Shown one piece after another: positions 62,481-64,000 of a stretch of 64,000 bases of DNA. Position 1 is the first letter of the stretch; each line of letters starts with the position of its first letter. This stretch comes from Dasypus novemcinctus (taxonomy: Eukaryota; Chordata; Mammalia; Cingulata; Dasypodidae): the NCBI RefSeq assembly GCF_030445035.2, contig NC_080677.1:23943513-24007512 (forward strand), in the 5' to 3' direction. Both the position numbers and the translations under genes were made by a program. The notes beneath the pieces are model-generated. The model made no database searches, was not told the origin of the DNA, and saw only the letters and a list, made by a program, of their open reading frames with translations.

Positions 62481-64000
62481 ATTGTTTTCTTATTGTTGAG
62501 ATAAAGGATTTTAAAAAATGTATTCTGAATATTAAACCTTATTAAATATATGGTTTCCAAATATTTTCTCTGACTGAGTAGGTTATTTTTTCACTTTCAT
62601 GATAATGTCCTTTGGTGCACAAAAGTTTTTATATTTAATGAGGTCCCATTTATCTATTTTTCTTTTGTTGTTTGTGCTTTGGGTGTAAAATCTAAGAAAC
62701 TGTTGCTTAAAACAAGAGCCTCAAGATTCTTCCCTACATTTTCTTCTAGGAGTTTTATGGTCCTGATTCTTATATTTAGTTCTTTGATCCATTTTGAGTT
62801 AATTTTTGTTTAGTGCATGAGATAAGTGTCCTCCATTTTTTTGCATATGGATATCCAGTTCTCCCACTTGTTGAAGAGATTATTCTTTCCCAATTGAGTG
62901 AACTTGGTAGCCTTGTCAAAAAATAAATTGGTCATGGATGTGAGGGTCTGGGTTTCTGTACTCACAATTAAATTCCATTAGCCTATATATCTTTCCTTGT
63001 GATGGCACCAGGGTGTTTTGCCCATTGTAGCTTTGTTATATATTTTAAAGTCAGGAAATATGAATCCTACAGTTTCATTCTTCTTTTTCAAGATGTTTTT
63101 GGCTATTTAGAGCCTGTTACCCTTCCAGATAAACTTGGTGATTGGCTCTTCTATTTCTCCAAAGTAGGCTGTTGGAATTTATATTGAATGTGTAAATCAT
63201 TTTGGGTAGAATTGACATCCTAAAAATATTTAGTCTTTCATCCATGAGCATGGAGTGCCTTTCCACTTATTTAGATCTTCTTTGATTATTTTTAGCAAAA
63301 TTTGTAGTTTTCCATGTTTAAGTCCTTTACACCCTTGGGTAAATTTATTCATTAGATATTTGACACTTTCAGTTGCTATTATAAATGGAATTTTTTTTCT
63401 TGATTTCCTCCTCAAATTGCTCATTACTAGTGTATAGAACCACTACTGATTTTTGCATGTTGATCTTGTACCCTGTCACTTTTCTGAATTTTTTTTATTC
63501 ACTCTAGTTTTGTAATAAGTTTTTCAGGAAAAAAATATACACACACACACAGGATCATGCCATCTGCAAACAGTGAAAGTTTTATTTCTTTCTTTCCAAT
63601 TTGGATGCCTTTTATTTCTTTTTCTTGTCTAATTGCTCTGTCTAGAACTTCCAGTACAGTGTTGAATAAGAGTGGTGATAGTGGGTATCCTTGTCTTGTT
63701 CTAGATCTCAGAGGGAAAGCTTTTAGTCTTTCACAGTTGAGTATGATGTTAGTTGTGGGTTTATCAAATATGGCCTTTATTATGTTGAGGAAGTTTCCTT
63801 CTATTCCTATTTTTCAAAGTGTTTTTTTATCAAGAAAGGATGCTAGGTTCTATCAAATGCATTTTTTACATCAATTGAGATGATCATGTAGTTTTTCTCC
63901 CCTTCTTTTTGTTAAATTTAGATTAATTGGTTTTCTTATGTTGAACCACACTTGCATACCCAGGATAAATTTCACCTGATTATGGTGCTTAATTCTTTTA

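Larger units (their letters stand above)
48966..64000 (+). other. TBX20: TBX20 intron 6, incomplete (runs off the window)
   Basis: It begins at donor gtaaag after exon 6. No acceptor joined to the expected C-terminal coding sequence is seen before the window end. The content is mostly transposons: a split MIR (50.4-51.0 kb), old antisense L1 (52.2-54.75 kb), DAS SINE (54.8-55.2 kb), L2 (55.2-56.5 kb), L1 fragments and a nested L1 stack (60.2-64 kb). In 57.2-60.1 kb I recognise nothing with confidence. Confidence 0.75.
60600..64000 (-). mobile_element. L1 LINE, antisense, with nested SINE and nested retrocopy; runs off the window
   Basis: The minus strand carries L1 3' UTR (about 60.8-61.7 kb) and then ORF2 C-terminal and reverse-transcriptase sequence up to the window end. 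ORF2 is interrupted by stops and by insertions at 61118-61289 (SINE) and about 62151-62480 (retrocopy). A short related 3' UTR piece at 60600-60690 may be a separate copy. A CA run lies at 63538-63551. The element is inactive. Confidence 0.8.

Noticed and set aside
1-64000. CRISPR arrays, rRNA, prokaryotic operons
   Set aside because: No regularly spaced direct repeats and no rRNA-like sequence. The window is vertebrate nuclear DNA.

Overview
The window is nuclear DNA from a placental mammal, most probably an armadillo (Xenarthra, Dasypus-like). It contains armadillo-type tRNA-derived DAS SINEs with a BC1-like body, xenarthran-type L1 3' ends, and general mammalian fossils (MIR, L2, old L1, hAT/MER elements). 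The organism call rests on the SINE family, recognised by eye and not by a database search. Nothing bacterial, viral or CRISPR-like is present.

One protein-coding gene is supported: TBX20, the cardiac T-box transcription factor, on the + strand. Six coding exons (28726-28852, 32304-32553, 33422-33586, 37224-37332, 41241-41399, 48889-48965) with GT-AG introns and continuous reading phase encode about 296 residues: an N-terminal eh1-like motif, a glycine run and the whole T-box DNA-binding domain. The C-terminal part, about 150 residues in two further exons by family comparison, is not found up to 64000. The gene is therefore cut by the window edge, and 48966-64000 is an incomplete intron 6.

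Layout: 1-20,000 is repeat-bearing intergenic DNA (antisense L1, MaLR-like LTR, DAS SINEs, MIRs, hAT fragments). 20,000-29,060 is the gene's upstream domain, with three separate CpG islands at about 20.1-21.4, 23.8-24.9 and 27.3-29.1 kb; the last holds the putative promoter, 5' UTR and exon 1. 28.9-49 kb holds TBX20 exons in a relatively repeat-poor body. 49-64 kb is intronic and repeat-dense: an old antisense L1, a DAS SINE, a long L2, and a nested stack of L1, SINE and a polyadenylated retrocopy.

No novel biological system was found. The observations most worth checking are a spliced-looking retrocopy carrying a Tigger-type transposon tail inside an antisense L1, a pure polyglycine tract in TBX20 exon 2, a G-quadruplex-prone polypyrimidine tract just downstream of exon 4, and the three-island CpG domain upstream of the gene.
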